A DNA stretch of 64,000 nt, from the NCBI RefSeq assembly GCF_018687715.1, contig NC_056753.1, forward strand, positions 15,662,501 to 15,726,500, given 5' to 3'. The stretch is from Carya illinoinensis (Eukaryota; Streptophyta; Magnoliopsida; Fagales; Juglandaceae). Both the position numbers and the translations under genes were made by a program. Below the pieces are notes generated by a model. The model did not search any database and was not told where the DNA came from. It was given only the letters and a program-made list of their open reading frames with translations. This document shows, one piece after another, positions 43,103 through 55,690 of the stretch (positions are counted from its first letter, which is position 1; every line of letters starts with the position of its first letter).

Positions 43103-44576
43103 CTAAGGGATTTTGCTAATTTCAACCTAACCCTATTAGCTAAACAAGGGTGGAGATTAGTCTCTAATCCTAACTCTCTAGCTACACAAGTCCTTTCTTA
43201 CTACAAAACTGGGTCAGACAACTCCATTCATGTGGTAAAGTTTCCTAGATGCAAGATCTTTGCTCACTGAAGGGATGATTTGGAGGATTGGAGATGGTGA
43301 GACAGCTAAGATCTAGAAGGACAGATGGCTCCCTAAGCAGAACACTTTCAAGGCTCAGAACTCAATCAGATTTCTGCATGTGGACTCAAAAGTCTCGATA
43401 CTCATAGACAAGAGTACACACTAGTGGAAAAGGGACTTGCTTACCGCTATGTTTACTTAGGAAGAAGCAGAAATAATCTTGAAAATCCCTCTTAGCCCTT
43501 TCTCCAAGCCTGACAAGTTATCTTGGAGATGCACCTCATTAGGCCATTTTAGTGCCAAGTCAACCTACTACCTTATTATAGAACTGGATAACCAAAAAAT
43601 GGGACAATTCTCAAACCTTAGATGCCCACAAGCACTATGGACCAGACTTTGGAATTTAAACATCTCCAATGCCACTTACCCACTCGAGTCAATTTATTAA
43701 AGAGAAAGGTAATAGAGGATCCAACCTCTCCAATTTGCAAACAAGTTCCAAAGACCATTGAACACATCCTTTGGGATTGTCCATTTGCAAGGATGTATGG
43801 GCATTGAGCAATAGGAAACTACAGAAGGCAAGCACGAAATCCCCTCACTTTGTAGAGTCAGTTGAAGGCTTTACTGAGGTCCCTAGGACCAAAAGAGATG
43901 TTGACCTTTGCCACCACTTCATAGCACATTTGGAAAAGAAGGAATGAGATGGTTTTTAAGGGACTCTTCATGGACCCCTCCAATGTGGTCCAACAATCCA
44001 ATCAGTTAGTAGAAGAACTCTAACAGCTTAACCCACAAAAGAGGCCTAAGTCAACAGCCAAGCATCATAATTCACAGTGGGTAGCTCTACCCCTTGGCAG
44101 AATAAAGCTATATTGGGATACATCAATTGACAAAGCCTCATGCAAGGTGGGAGTGGGTGCAATTCTTCGAGATTTGGAGGGCCATGTGCTAGCTACTCTT
44201 AGAATAAAGCATGACTTGATTTCGGATCCACTTGTGGTAGAAGCCTTCGTAGCTCTTCAGGTAGCCACCTTCTGTAAGTCCTCAGGCTTTCGAGACATCA
44301 TTTTGAAAGGAGACTCCTTGCAAGCCTTACCTCAAAGACAAATGCCCCCACCTATGCAGGTCAGCTCATTGTAGATACTAGAGATACACTCAACTTGTTT
44401 ACACCATGGTCAGTAAGGCATACTATTAGAGCAAATAATGAAGTTGCTCAAGCCTCAAGCAAGGATGCTCTAAGCATTAGTGGTTGTACCACAACTTTTG
44501 CTTCTATTCTGCTTTATATCCAAACTATGGTCTAATGCTATTAATACTAGACATGTTTCCTTTCAAAAAAAAAAAA
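43103..44576 (+). pseudogene. 5'-truncated LINE: post-RT region, zf-RVT and RNase H, with poly(A)
   Basis: Frames read DFANFNLTLLAKQGWRLV, then GMIWRIGDGETAKI and VSILIDKSTH, then LSWRCTSLGHFSAKSTYYL, the RT-linked zinc-binding region around 43600-43800 (PICKQ...EHILWDCPFA), then an RNase H (RVT_3 type) from about 44100 (VGVGAILRDLEGHVLATL, LVVEAFVALQVA, ILKGDS). A poly(A) run at 44565-44576 closes the copy. Stops and frame changes are numerous. Only the downstream third of ORF2 remains. Confidence 0.85.
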
Positions 44577-45790
44577 GGAAAAGAAAAGAATGACTGATGT
44601 TAACAAATTTGGCTAAATGCATATAGAATAAAGAGAAAACCTACAAACCGGTCGGGCTTATTTTAGGGAGATAATAGCCCACCAATAAATTTGTGACACA
44701 TAGGCGTTCTATCATAATAATGTTGTGGATGCACTGCATCAAAATTGCACCCCTCCTTCCCATTTCACACCCCCGCTCTGGTTTTCCTCTCAGCCTCGAC
44801 CCCCCTGATCCCCATTTGGTTTTCCTCTCAACCTCGCAACCCCCCTCTTTGGCCATCCTCAGCCTCGAACCCTCCTCTGGTTTTCTTCTCGCAGCCTCGA
44901 CCTCTCTCCCTTCTCGTAGCGTCGCACTCCCTCTCAAAGCTTCGCACCAACTCTTGCACGCCCCTCTCGCGACACAGTCACCCACTCCATCTATCTCCAA
45001 GACATTCACGTGGGTTAACAACCTATAATTGATGAGCTTAAAGTGCTGGATGCCAAAAGTCCAGTTCATGAACATGGTAACAGCATATGTACTTCGACTG
45101 CAGGGATAAATGAAAATGGTAGGTATTAAGTGTGAGAACCAATATTCTGATAATGTGGTGAGTGTTTTTTTTTTCAAACTTTTGAGAATCTAGTTACTAT
45201 CAATAACTGGGTTTACAACCTATAATCATCGTATGTAATTAAGTAATGCTATGAATAAGTCTGAACCATTTCATCCAAGATAATGCTTTCATTCTGGTGT
45301 TCATAAATCTTGGACATATTACTCTGCCCATTATGGCCTTGAAATGATACAAAAACAGACTTTACCAACCATTAGAGAAACTAAAAAATGTAGTTGAGAG
45401 GGGTTAACAATTAGGAAGAGACCAGATTTGGCATGGGCAACTCACTCGTGGGACTATATCAGGAGAAATTAGCCTGGGTGAAATTGGCCAAGGAGGACTG
45501 GCGATGGATTTTGGTGGTGGAGGTCTGCTTGGCGTTGGTTTTGGAAGCACATGTTGTCACGTTCTGCTAGTCGCTGGAAGCACATGTTCATTCTGAGGGA
45601 ACCTACGTAAGCTGAAGTAATTTTGCATTGCTATCCCATGCGCACGAGTTTAGCGTGAATTTAATGTGATTTCTAACGTGGCAGTAAATAAAGGGATGTT
45701 ATTACTGAAAAGTTGGACAGACCGCATAGCAGCGGAACTGTAGAATAAATTACATTTGCTTGTTTTTATTCAAGGTTCTGCTTGACCACT
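44577..45790. other. Intergenic DNA with a CT-rich imperfect repeat
   Basis: 44760-44960 holds repeated CTCTCAGCCTCGACCC / GGTTTTCCTCTC motifs in an imperfect tandem pattern. It produces long frames on both strands (44641-45177, 44693-45028, 44745-45032), none with a known domain. The remainder shows nothing recognisable. Confidence 0.45.
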
Positions 45791-45985
45791 GAGATTTCTC
45801 AGATGAAAATTTTGAGTTTTAAGATTAAATATTAAAATGTTATATTTTAATATTATTATTATTTTAAGATTTGAAAAGGTAGAAGAAAAGTTAAGTTATT
45901 TATTATATTTTATATAAAAATTTGAAAAAGTTATAATAATAAGATAAAAATTTTATATTTGAGATGAAAATTCTTTATAGCTAAA
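45791..45985 (+). mobile_element. MITE (Fagales-type, plus orientation)
   Basis: Runs from GAGATTTCTCAGATGAAAAT through TTAAGATTAAATATTAAAAT and AAGATTTGAAAAGGTAG to AATTTGAAAAAGTTATAATA and GAGATGAAAATTC. This is the complement-type layout of the 13883-14177 element family. It lies ~140 bp upstream of the L18-like gene, so it may be part of its promoter. Confidence 0.6.
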
Positions 45986-46121
45986 CAGTAACTAAAAAGG
46001 CTTGCGGAGCACAAAACGAGCTGCATCTGCACAACATGAACTGGTCTTCTCAATAGCGCCCTCCCATTCCTATTTCCCACAGTTCTAAAAGATCTTCCTC
46101 CTCTCTCTGTTCATCTCTGAA

Positions 46122-46502
46122 ATGTGCGCCAAACTTCATAACCATAGCCACCAGCTCCGGCTTGTAATCTCCTGCCGGAAACTAATGGCCCAGGTGACTC
46201 ACCCAAGCACCGATTCCATAATCGCCATGGCCTCCTCTTCCGACCAAGAGCTCCTTCCGCGATACCGCGACTGGCTCAACCGCTTCCCACGCCAGAACCA
46301 TCGCTTCTGGGACTCTAAGGTCGCTGCCCGCATCGGCGACAAGCTAGCCCTTCGCCTCCGTGAGATCGGCGTATCCACCGTCACCGTCAATCTCCACGAA
46401 GAGCTCTCCCGCCCTGCCTACCTCCGGAGGATGGTGCTCCCGCTGTTCGATTCAGTACGGCGCGCCGGCGTCGAGGTCGATGGAGCCGACGAGTTGACCT
46501 AG
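46122..46502 (+). CDS. L18p/L5e family ribosomal-like protein, single exon
   Basis: 126 residues. The N-terminal half (KLHNHSHQLRLVISCRKLMA, QVTHPSTDSIIAMASS) gives the alternating beta-strand pattern of the uL18 fold. The middle has RFWDSKVAARIGDKLALRLR and the end has RMVLPLFDSVRRAGVEVDGA, the DSVRRAGV signature near the C-terminus of L18-type proteins. uL18 proteins bind 5S rRNA in bacterial-type and organellar ribosomes; several plant paralogues of this compact type have no assigned ribosome, so the role here is inferred. No clear transit peptide precedes the domain. Codon third positions are GC-rich, unlike the AT-rich surroundings. The first ATG follows a CT-rich leader (CTTCCTCCTCTCTCTG); the next ATG, 21 codons on, would cut into the fold. 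Confidence 0.82.
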   Translation: MCAKLHNHSHQLRLVISCRKLMAQVTHPSTDSIIAMASSSDQELLPRYRDWLNRFPRQNHRFWDSKVAARIGDKLALRLREIGVSTVTVNLHEELSRPAYLRRMVLPLFDSVRRAGVEVDGADELT

Positions 46503-48370
46503 GTACAGGAATCAATTGATGATCGGAATGAAGACCGAGCCGCGATTTTGCTTACACATTTCGCATCATTTGTTTTTTCTTTATAAATTAAATTTTGGCA
46601 AAAGATTGTTTGATCCTAAAAAAGGAATTGAACGAATAATTAGAAAATTTTACCATAAATAATTTAGTGCGTGCTCAAATTTTCAACGTCATCGAAATCT
46701 GAATGGGTAAATTAGTCTTCCAATGTATAATAATACTTTGTGCTTTCGAACACACCCATGGCTACTCGTATGAATGAATGAAATCTTCCCTATTTTCCTT
46801 CATTTTCCCGTTCACTGTTCTTGAATATTGCTACTTGTTTATTCTCTGATAAGTCTCATTACAAGATCTTTCCAGCAAGGTCTTAACATACGCAGCATCC
46901 ATGAGGGACCTCCCCTGGAATCTAAGAAAGACCCAGTCTTTTGATGGTCCTCGAGATTCATAATTTCCTCTCTCTCCATTAGTTTATAACAGATGAAAGA
47001 AAGAAATTGCAGATGGTATTTACTTTTTTCTGAGACGCACTGAATTGTTTTTGCTCCTTTTCTTATTCTTCTATAGCCCATATGAAGAGTGCATTTATGC
47101 ATGATATGGAATTAGAACATCTGAAAGTCAGCAGATGATGATGAAAAGTTGTAGATAGAAAGCATTTGTTATAAGATCAACGTTTTAATTGTCAAAGACA
47201 GACAAATTTGTAGGGTTTCACCTGTTTACTATATGAATATATATAGGCATATAAAATAGTTGAATGTTTGCACTAGCTCTTTAACTTGCCTGTTGGCCTA
47301 TTGGCCTATGATTTCTCTGCCTTGTCACTTCCTTTGCATGATTTTATACAATAACTGCATTTCTATCAAGTTTGTTGAATCTTGTTTCCATTGAGTCAAT
47401 GACTTTGAACAAATCATAATAAGCCTTACACACACATAGTTTTGCCTTAACCATATGGTATATAGATTTTGAAATGTAATAGCAATAAATATCAAATAGC
47501 ATACAGTTTCTCTTCTTCCTCTACAACACTTCATTTTCTTTCCTCAGATGCTTGACTAGTTAAATATATGGTGATCAACACCTATTCAATGGCTGTTCAT
47601 ACTTAATGAGGCGGAAATTTATCAACTTAAGCAACCTTTTCAGGACCTAAATGATAAATAGGATAAAATTAGGGGAATTAATGAGATACTTGAGAAAAAA
47701 AACATTACTCAGTTACAAGTTTGGATAGAAAACGACATTGATTAATGCTTTTTATACCAATCTCATGCAACGCAAAGTGCCCCACATCTTGGCCTGTTTT
47801 GTGTGAAGTAAAAAGCATAAATCATGTGACATTTGCAGGTTTTTGGAAACTGGCTCAACTTCGCTTTATTTCCAAGAATGATAAAGCTTGCAAATTTTGG
47901 CTAAAGGTTCAGCAGTCGAACAAAAGTAAACCTTTTGTTTTGTTTTTCTCCAATTGAAATAAACTTTTCCAAGCAGGTTTTGGAAGCTTGATTTTGTAAG
48001 TTTCACAAATATTTTGTAACTGCTGGCCAAGCTAAGCTAACATGTATGTATGGCATGAAAATTGCAAGGACTTGTTCAGTTCTCCTTAGGATCCTGCAGC
48101 CTCCTCTGCATAACTACATTTAAAAAAGCTGAATGCATGCATGCTTGCCCTGAAGCACTTGATACTAAACTTCTCACGTAATCCATAACATAACCTGAGA
48201 ATAAGGTTCAAGAGTGAGCAAAATCACATTTATTTTCAATCTTGAAACAGAATCATTGACTTTAAAAGTACTTGGAGCTTCCAAAACTGTTTCTAAAACT
48301 TAAGTTGAAATCTGTCTTTTATTAATTTGCTTTACCATAGTTTTGCATCAATATCTTTCCACCATTTACA
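46503..48370. other. Intergenic DNA between the L18-like and DUF604 genes
   Basis: Holds the 3' UTR of the upstream gene and the promoter of the downstream one. A (TGCA)n run (ATGCATGCATGC) lies near 48131-48144. Small minus frames at 46839-47102 and 47325-47534 have no domain. No transposon was recognised. Confidence 0.45.
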
Positions 48371-50348
48371 ATGTCTTCTCAAACTTCTCTTAACTTGAGC
48401 ACCATTAAACAAACTCTCAGCCCTTTATCTCTTGGAACCCTATGCAAGTCTCTGGTTATTTTAGGTCTAGTCTTGTTTTTGTTCTACACTTTCTTGTTTA
48501 ACCCTCCCAATTACCAACCTTTTGATCTCTTATCAACCATAAAGCAGAAATTTCCTTCCTCAACTCCCATTATCACCAATTCTCCTACCAACATCAGCCA
48601 CATTGTGTTTGGCATAGTTGGTTCCATGAACACATGGAAGTACAAGAAACCATACATTGAAGCTTGGTGGCGACCAAATATCACCCGGGGATATCTTTTC
48701 CTAGACGGGGCACCCATGCTGGAGTTCCAACCTTGGCCTTCAACTTCTCCTCCTTTTCGTGTCAATGAAAACATCAATAAACTGAATGTATACCCAAAAT
48801 TTGTGGGGCCGGTTCAAGTTCGAATAGTTCGCACAATAATGGAGACATTTAGACAGGGAGATGAAGATGTAAGATGGTATGTAATGGCGGACGATGATAC
48901 TATCCTGTTTGTGGATAACTTAGTTAAGGTTCTAGCCAAGTACAACCATTCTAAACACTATTATATTGGGTCAAATTCAGAGTGCGTCAAGTCTAACTTT
49001 GATTTCTCGTTTGAAATGGCATTTGGTGGTGCCGGGTATGCTTTGAGTTACCCTTTAGTGCAAGCATTGGCAACCAAGTTAGACGATTGTGTTGAGCGAT
49101 ATCCTCACATGTTTGTCAGTGATTTTATATTACACTCTTGTTTGGCTGATTTAGGAGTTTCTTTAACTCAAGAGAAAGGGTTTCATCAGGTAATTGAATA
49201 AAGCTTCTCTACTTCAGTTTGCTACTATATGTGATTTTGCACCAATACTTGCTATTCTTTCTGAACCAAAAGTTACGTGCATTTAAATCTTTGTATCACA
49301 ATCACATTTGTTGACGTGGCACATTTTGATTGGTTTTGTATATTATCACAGGCATTGTAATTGGGTATGATACATTTAACGTTAAAATTGACATTTATCT
49401 TTTCAATAGTACTATGGTAGAATTAGACCATTCTATACAGTTAAATGACATATAAAAGCTATTCCAAATATGGCAATGAAACAAATACTCTTATATATGG
49501 TATTCCATCACAAAATAAGCCTTGTGGGTATTTATGACTGCAGATTGATCTACACAATGACATATCAGGTCTTCTATCAGCTCACCCGCAGTATCCTTTC
49601 CTCTCCCTCCACCACATTGACACCATAAACCCAATCTTCCCCACCATGAACCGTTCAGAATCAATAAACCACCTCATGAAGGCTGCAAAAGTGGACCAAT
49701 CACGTCTTCTTCAACAAACCATTTGCTACCATAGGCCAAGTAATTGGTCTTTCTCAATTTCATGGGGTTACTCGGCTTATATATACGAAAACATATTTCC
49801 TCGGAGCATTTTGTGGAGACCACTCGAGACATTTAGGCCATGGAGGAGAAATGTTAGGCCACCATTATACATGTTCAACACTCGGTGGCCCTCCAACAAT
49901 CCCTGTGAAGCTCCTCATGTATTTTTTCGTGATTCTATTGAATATAATACTCAGGAAAACCAGATTGTTACAACTTATATAAGAAAATCGCTGCGTGGTT
50001 TGCCAGCTTGTTCATTCACTGGTAATCATTCTGCAGATGCCATCACCAAAATACAGGTGTTTTCTCCAGCAACAACACCCATGGAAGTAAGTTCTTTATA
50101 TTCTCATGATTTTTAACCAAAACATTCATTTTTTGTAGTTCACTTCAATAACTCGAAAAATCTTGCCTACTACTTCGATAAGATCTCGTGGATTTTGAGA
50201 ATTAATTTTTCTGGTTCAATGATAATTGCAAATATTTTTTCCTTAACAGGCCGGAGGAAGAGAGTGTTGTGACATTCTATACACGACTACTAAAAATGTT
50301 ACAGAAGTGAAATATAGGCCTTGCGGGAAGAATGAAGTAATTGCCTAA
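48371..50348 (+). CDS. DUF604 family glycosyltransferase (GT31-like), three exons
   Basis: Exons 48371-49189, 49544-50086 and 50250-50348; introns are GT-AG, both phase 0; product 486 residues, normal for the family. A single transmembrane anchor (LVILGLVLFLFYTFLF, ~28-43) after a short cytosolic tail predicts a type II Golgi membrane protein. The lumenal part has HIVFGIVGSMNTW, a WWRPN motif, the DxD-type site MADDDTILFVDNL (Asp 174-176, likely metal/nucleotide-sugar binding), EMAFGGAGYALSYPL and the DUF604 block in exon 2 (HHIDTINPIFP, LLQQTICYHR, ISWGYSAYIYE). The C-terminus has paired cysteines (GGRECCDILY, RPCGKNEV). Members are annotated as beta-1,3-galactosyl/glucosyltransferase-like, but donor and acceptor are unknown for most. 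The frame is intact. Confidence 0.95.
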
Positions 50349-51713
50349 CTTCAACATCAAATTACTGAGCTTGTTTTTTGTTTTTTGTTTTTTTTTTTCC
50401 ATTCTTTCATTTTCTATCTGTTTTGAGCTACTTAACAATTGATTGTATTATTAATAATATATAAGGGTGTATGTGGTTTTGTAATATGCATTTTATTTTA
50501 AAATTTCACATGGCAACATGCATGTTTTTCAGTTCTCTTAAAAGATTCAAAATGAATGTTCAGGGTAGAACCACTAGAAGAGAGAAGAAAGATATCGAAA
50601 ATTAGTATTTCTTATTCTAATCATAAGAAGAATTCCATATGCAACAAATGGTACGTAGTGGCTTAGCAAGTTGTTGGTGTTTTTTAATAAATATTATAAG
50701 TTGTAACGTTTGTTTATTGTCTACTAATGGTGTTTTTTGAAATTCTTTTAAGCCATTAAGGTTAGGAGTTACTATGTATTTATTGTTGACCATTGAGTAT
50801 CTTTTAAAGTAGGCGGTTTTTAGCTTTAATTGTTATTTGTATTAATGTTGGCTTCTCAACGAGTAATGTTAAGTACAATCACTTCTGTATTGAGTATACA
50901 AAAGTGTCTATTTTTCAAACAAATAGTACAAACCAATTTTATGGCCTCTTGTATGTTTCTATCACTAATTAATTACTCATAATTCCTTGCAACTTTATTG
51001 AGGTTTTAATTACTCGGCAATTAGTTCTTGCATTTGAAAAAGATCACCTAGAGGGGTTAACATGTGTGGCTATTTTTAAGAGCCTGGCCGACTTATTATT
51101 TTGCGTACAACATAGAAGAGTTTGATTGAGAAAAAACAAAAGAAGTGCGTATATATTTTTGAGAGATTTTCCAAATAATAGAGAGGCCTGACCTTTGGGC
51201 TCAACTACTTGTGTAGAGTATGTTTGAGTTATATAATGATCAATTGGACTATTATTTCCTGAAAGAGATAAATCAATAGGAGTTCTGCTGCACCGATTCA
51301 TTTGAAAAAGCTTTGTATATTGTAGAAGGCTTAAATCTCTTTAAAAAGAGTGAGATTTCCGTGCCTCAGTCCAAATTAATTTTGTCTTAATTTTAATTTC
51401 ATTATAATTTTTATTTTATTATTGTGTATTTTCACCAACGCAAGTGGATGTATATATTAAAGATTTCCATACGAAACAACAAAAAAACTATGAATTGGGA
51501 AGATCAGCAAAATTTGTAAATGTCTAGAATTATCTTTCAATAAATTTGCTCAGTTTGGGATTAGAATTATAAAATATCTCCACCTTCTATATTTCTTCCC
51601 TTAGCTCTTCTTCCACCTCCTTACCATTCTCTTGGATGTGAAGAATCATGCATATGGGTGATATTTCTGATTTGAATAGGGAATAATAAAACAATAAAGA
51701 AAGCAACGTAATA
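50349..51713. other. Intergenic DNA downstream of the glycosyltransferase gene
   Basis: AT-rich; contains its 3' UTR. The minus frame at 51044-51301 has no recognisable domain. Nothing else could be supported. Confidence 0.45.
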
Positions 51714-51720
51714 ATAACTA

Positions 51721-53753
51721 TTGTGCCTAAACTTTGACTCAACTAGTGAATCAAAAATTTAAAACAGTCTTACCTGCAAGTATACACATGTTGTAGTATC
51801 TAATAAGGTCGAATCTACAAGGATTGACTTATATGATAAGAAAAATAAACTCAAACAATAAAAAGAAATTACTAAAAAGAACGTGCAATCAAATATAAGA
51901 GAAAATTATCAAGATGAAGATTTTTAAAGTAACAGAATAAAACTAAAATGATAAAATTAATTGATATGGAGAACGGCAAAGGTTTTGAGGATCCATTTAA
52001 TAATTTAGAATATTGTTTCCAGTCAATTTACTTCAATAAAATTAAAATAATAATTCCGTTTAATTGGAAGATTTAATATTTAAGGTCAAGAAAAATAGTC
52101 ACTAATTATTAAGATGAACGATTGATGATTATAACATTCATAAATTCATTTGAATATCACAACGATTTTTTTAAGCATTCAACGTATTCGAAAATTACAA
52201 TGAATCAAGATAAATATATAGAAAATCAAAATATCCAATAATAAAATCATTCAATCGATCAAACTCACAATATAAATTTTACATTGATCCGAAAATAATA
52301 TTTAAATTATTAAACTTTACCTCTAACCTTAGTACGAAAATTTAGCCAATCATACTCAACACAAGGGCTATGAAAATCACAAAAATATTCTTCATAAAAA
52401 AATTAAATAAAACACACAAATTAACACTAGAAAAATTATATAGACGATAGAGCAGAAAGAGAAGATAAAGCCCCAAAAGAAATAACTCCCTTTGTTTACT
52501 CCCCTGGTTCCAATCCACCCTTAAGTCCGTAAACCCCTAGCATCTTCATGTTCCCAGCTTCAGACCAAAAGAAGTCTCAGCATCTTTACACGAAGACCCC
52601 TCTCTATTCTGCCCCCTAAAAAATTGCTCCTCTGTTTTTCTCTCTAGTCTGTCTCTCTCTTTCATTTTTCTTCATTCCATCTGCTAGCATCCCCCCAAAC
52701 GAAAATAATTCTCGGTAACTCCCAAAAACCAGACTTCCAGCCTCTCCATCTACTCTCTCTTTCAAAACCAATTGCCGTAAGTCTCTCCTTTAGTGTCTGT
52801 AAGTCCCAAGTGGTCTGTTTCTTTTCCAGCTTCTCTCTCTCCCTACCTCTCATTTTTGCTGCCCCCTCTGAAAAAAACAGCCCCCCACCTATCTGTTTCT
52901 CCGTAAAAAATAATTTCCAAAACTCCCCAGTCCTCATTTCTCTCTTTCCGCCAGAGCTGCTGCTTCAGTCCTTTGGCTACTCTATCCCTACTCCTTTCTA
53001 AAGCTCAGCTCAAATCAAGGCTCTCTATCCCTTGAAGTGCTAGAAAAATCCCCACCGTTCCTGCCTCTAGGTTCCCAAGCAAAGCACAGCCCCATTTCCG
53101 TCTCTCTCAGCTTCAGAAAGCCAACTAGCTTCATAGCAAAAGTCCTACCATAGCTCCAGACCTCTCTACAAGGAAGAAAGCCCTCCAACCTTTTTCTCTC
53201 TGTCCCCTGTTCTTCCTTTTTCGTTTGTGTTCCTCGGTTCTAGCTCCAAAAAGTTGCTCTCTAGGCTTTCTACTCTCATTTTCCTCTTTAGAGTCCTGCT
53301 TTCCATGTCTTTCTCCTCTCAAAAGCTGAAGTGCTATCTAAAGGAAAAAGTCTATCAGCGTGCAGCTTATGTCGGAATGCGACATGGTGGTAAAATTCCA
53401 AACCTGAAAACTTCTAGGCGGTGGTCAACTCGTAGATTTGGAGGAAAAAGCAAGAGGCTCGGCTCTTACTTAAAAGCATTTAAAAAAGAAAAGAAAAGTA
53501 AATATCACACAAAATTAAAAACTTCAAAATAAATTAAAATAAAGAATATAATATCACCGTTGTGTTATGCATATGAGAAAATATTGTCTAATTAAATCAC
53601 AAGTTATAAAGTTAAGCATAAATTATAATATTAATCAATTTAAATCACAACTTGAATTTATGCTTATTAACCATTTTTCTATCTAAATGTCATGAAATAA
53701 TTAAAATATATTGGTTTTAAATGTATGAAATATGCAATATTTCAGCTCAATCA
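51721..53753 (-). mobile_element. Solo LTR (family C), minus orientation, with flanking ATAACTA
   Basis: Read on the minus strand it starts TGATTGAGCTGAAATATTGC and shares CATTTAAAACCAATATATTT and TAAATTGATTAATATTATAA with the solo LTR at 39750. It ends with the TGTAGATTCGACCTTATTAG style near 51800 and GTTTAGGCACAA. ATAACTA occurs at both edges (51714-51720, 53754-53760). No pol sequence lies inside, so it is most simply a solo LTR. The CT-rich stretch 52440-53310 is its untranslated interior; frames there (52662-52937, 52810-53001, 53131-53532) are not convincing genes. Confidence 0.7.
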
Positions 53754-53760
53754 ATAACTA

Positions 53761-54362
53761 AGTTATTTACTTGTAGAAGTCGCAGTGTATTAGATTTTTT
53801 AACAAACTCTCAATCCCTTTCCCTAGTTTCTTTTTTACTCAAAGTCGTTTCATGCAAATAGAATTTTATAAGTTGAAGGTGAAGAAGGTGGATGCTGAGA
53901 TAAAGCCAAAATTGGTAGAAAAATAACTGTATCAGTTTAGTAAGGATAAGAATAAAAGTCCTGCTTTGGGATGTGAGCAATCTTGGACCAATCCTCACCT
54001 CTCTCTTGTTCACATCTTCGTTTTAAGATGGAACAATCATGAATTGTCAATGTTTTCAAAGAGTTTAGACACTCATAATATTTTAACAATATTTTATTTA
54101 ACTTTCAACTCTCATCTAAAACTATATCATCTCATTTTACTATCCAAACTGCACCTTAATGTTAGGTATGCTTGTGGTTTTAATTCATTCTAGTACAAAT
54201 AGTTTACAATGTATTTTTCTGCTATAATTTATTTATACTGCTAAAGACATGTTAGGTGCATTGTATTTTATTTGCCATGTACAGAAGGGTATGTAACCCA
54301 GTATTTCATAACCTGACATCTCGATCTCTGACAAATCCCAAGTGAGAGTTGAGGGCATCACA
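53761..54362. mobile_element. MITE fragment (54044-54165) and LTR family A tail (to 54362)
   Basis: 54044-54165 matches the 13883-14177 MITE style (TCATAATATTTTAACAATAT, CTCATCTAAAACTATATCAT). 54240-54362 matches the end of LTR family A (GACATCTCGATCTCTGACAA, CCCAAGTGAGAGTTGAGGGC, ATCACA; compare 28515-28565). The stretch 53761-54043 has no recognised feature. Confidence 0.5.
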
Positions 54363-54384
54363 CAAATTTAGCCAATTGTGTGGT

Positions 54385-54690
54385 CATGGTTCTTTGAACA
54401 AACCCATGACAAGTCTTGGCCTATGGCTCGGAGCAGAGAACCACGATCACTTGTGGCTGTAGGTATGAACAAAGAGTCATGACCATGACTAGCCACGAGT
54501 TTGCTTAGAGACTCATGGTCCTTTATGGCCGTGGTTCTCTAAGCAATCTCACGACCATGCCGTGGCCTTTGGAGGAGAAGGAGAAGAGAAGAGCAAGAAG
54601 AAGAAAAGGTGGGTCTGCCTGTCATTGCCATGGTTCTCTAAGCAAACTCATGGCCATGTCATAGCTTGTGGAGGAAGAGACGACGTGTTG
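54385..54690 (+). repeat. Imperfect ~70-bp tandem repeats (GTGGTTCTCTAAGCAAACTC type)
   Basis: CATGGTTCTTTGAACAAACC, CCGTGGTTCTCTAAGCAATC and CCATGGTTCTCTAAGCAAAC recur with CATGACCATG/CATGGCCATG partners on both strands, so copies also pair as inverted repeats. The frame at 54562-54861 is built on it and is not a gene. Confidence 0.55.
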
Positions 54691-54899
54691 TACTATTGCA
54701 GGGTTGGGGCCATCGACAAAGGAGAGATGAAGGAGAAGAGAAAAGAGATTGAGAGATGGCTTAAAATGGCAGGAGGGATTGAGAGAGAAAAGAGAGTAAA
54801 ACACCCAACTGCCCATTCACTTGGGAATAGCGGATTCCCGTTCTGGTCCTTGCCGGGGTGAGCGAATGGGCTGGGTAGGCCGGATGTAAGGGTCCACCT

Positions 54900-55565
54900 A
54901 ATAGGCCTAGATTGCATGCACACCCAAAGTTTGAAGAGTTGCATAATAACAAAGTTTATGGAGTAAGACTTCATTGGGGGATTGATTGTTCAACGCAAGG
55001 GTAGGTAACCTTTTAATGAGGTAAAGGGTTGTGTTAAAGTTTCAACCTAGAACTTCTTAGGTAGAAAGGATTGAGAAATGAGTGTGAGTTATGTTTCTAC
55101 CATGTTGTGTTTCTTTTCCACCACTCCATCTTGTTGTGGAGTGTGTGGACAAGAGACTTTTGTGCATTATACCATTTGAGGATATGAAGCTTGTAAAATG
55201 ATTGGATAGGTATTCTCATCCTCCATCAGATTGAAAGGCATCAAATCTTTACAAAAAGTGATTTTCAGTAGAGCACTTAAACTTCTAAAAATCTATAAAC
55301 TAGTCAAATCTGTGCTTAATCTGAACCATCATAATACTTATAGACATTATAGATGCCATTGGTGAATGCCACAAATTCGAGTGGACAATTTCAAGAGTAA
55401 TACAAGATTTTATTGAAGAAAAAGAAAATGGCAAACACTTGCCTTTTCCTATTTGATAGAACTCACAAAGTACACTCTTATTGACTAGGGACCTTTTATA
55501 GGCCATATAAACTTGGCTTTCAACATTTAAAGAATTCCAAAATTTGGAGGCTTTTTTCGAAAAAA
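54900..55565 (-). pseudogene. Ty1/Copia fragment: GAG-pre-integrase and integrase core
   Basis: On the minus strand: VLCEFYQIGKGKCLPFSFSS, a GAG-pre-integrase end, then HSNLWHSPMASI (normally DLWGPSP), FDAFQSDGG-stop-EYLS, and in another frame SCPHTPQQDGVVEKKHNMVE, the HTPQQNGVAERKHR signature of Copia integrases, then LTLISQSFLP. Several stops and frame changes. RT and LTRs are absent from this fragment. Confidence 0.85.
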
Positions 55566-55690
55566 TTTCCATCCCAAAATTCTCATCACATCTTATCCCA
55601 TCTCCTTCTCAAACATCACTCAAACATAAATACTTTCAAACTAATCATTACAACCTTTTCAAACTAATCATTATAATATGCAACCCATAG
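55566..55690 (-). mobile_element. MITE fragment
   Basis: CCCATCTCCTTCTCAAACAT, CACTCAAACATAAATAC and two copies of CAAACTAATCATTA match the interior of the MITE at 13883-14177. It lies between the Copia and LINE fragments and probably truncated one or both. Confidence 0.55.

Noticed and set aside
44641..45177. 178-residue minus frame and overlapping plus frames
   Set aside because: Built on a CT-rich imperfect repeat; open on both strands, with no domain and no splice evidence.
52662..53532. Several frames in a CT-rich block that might be a small gene
   Set aside because: They lie inside a solo LTR defined by family C ends and ATAACTA flanks; composition explains the open frames.
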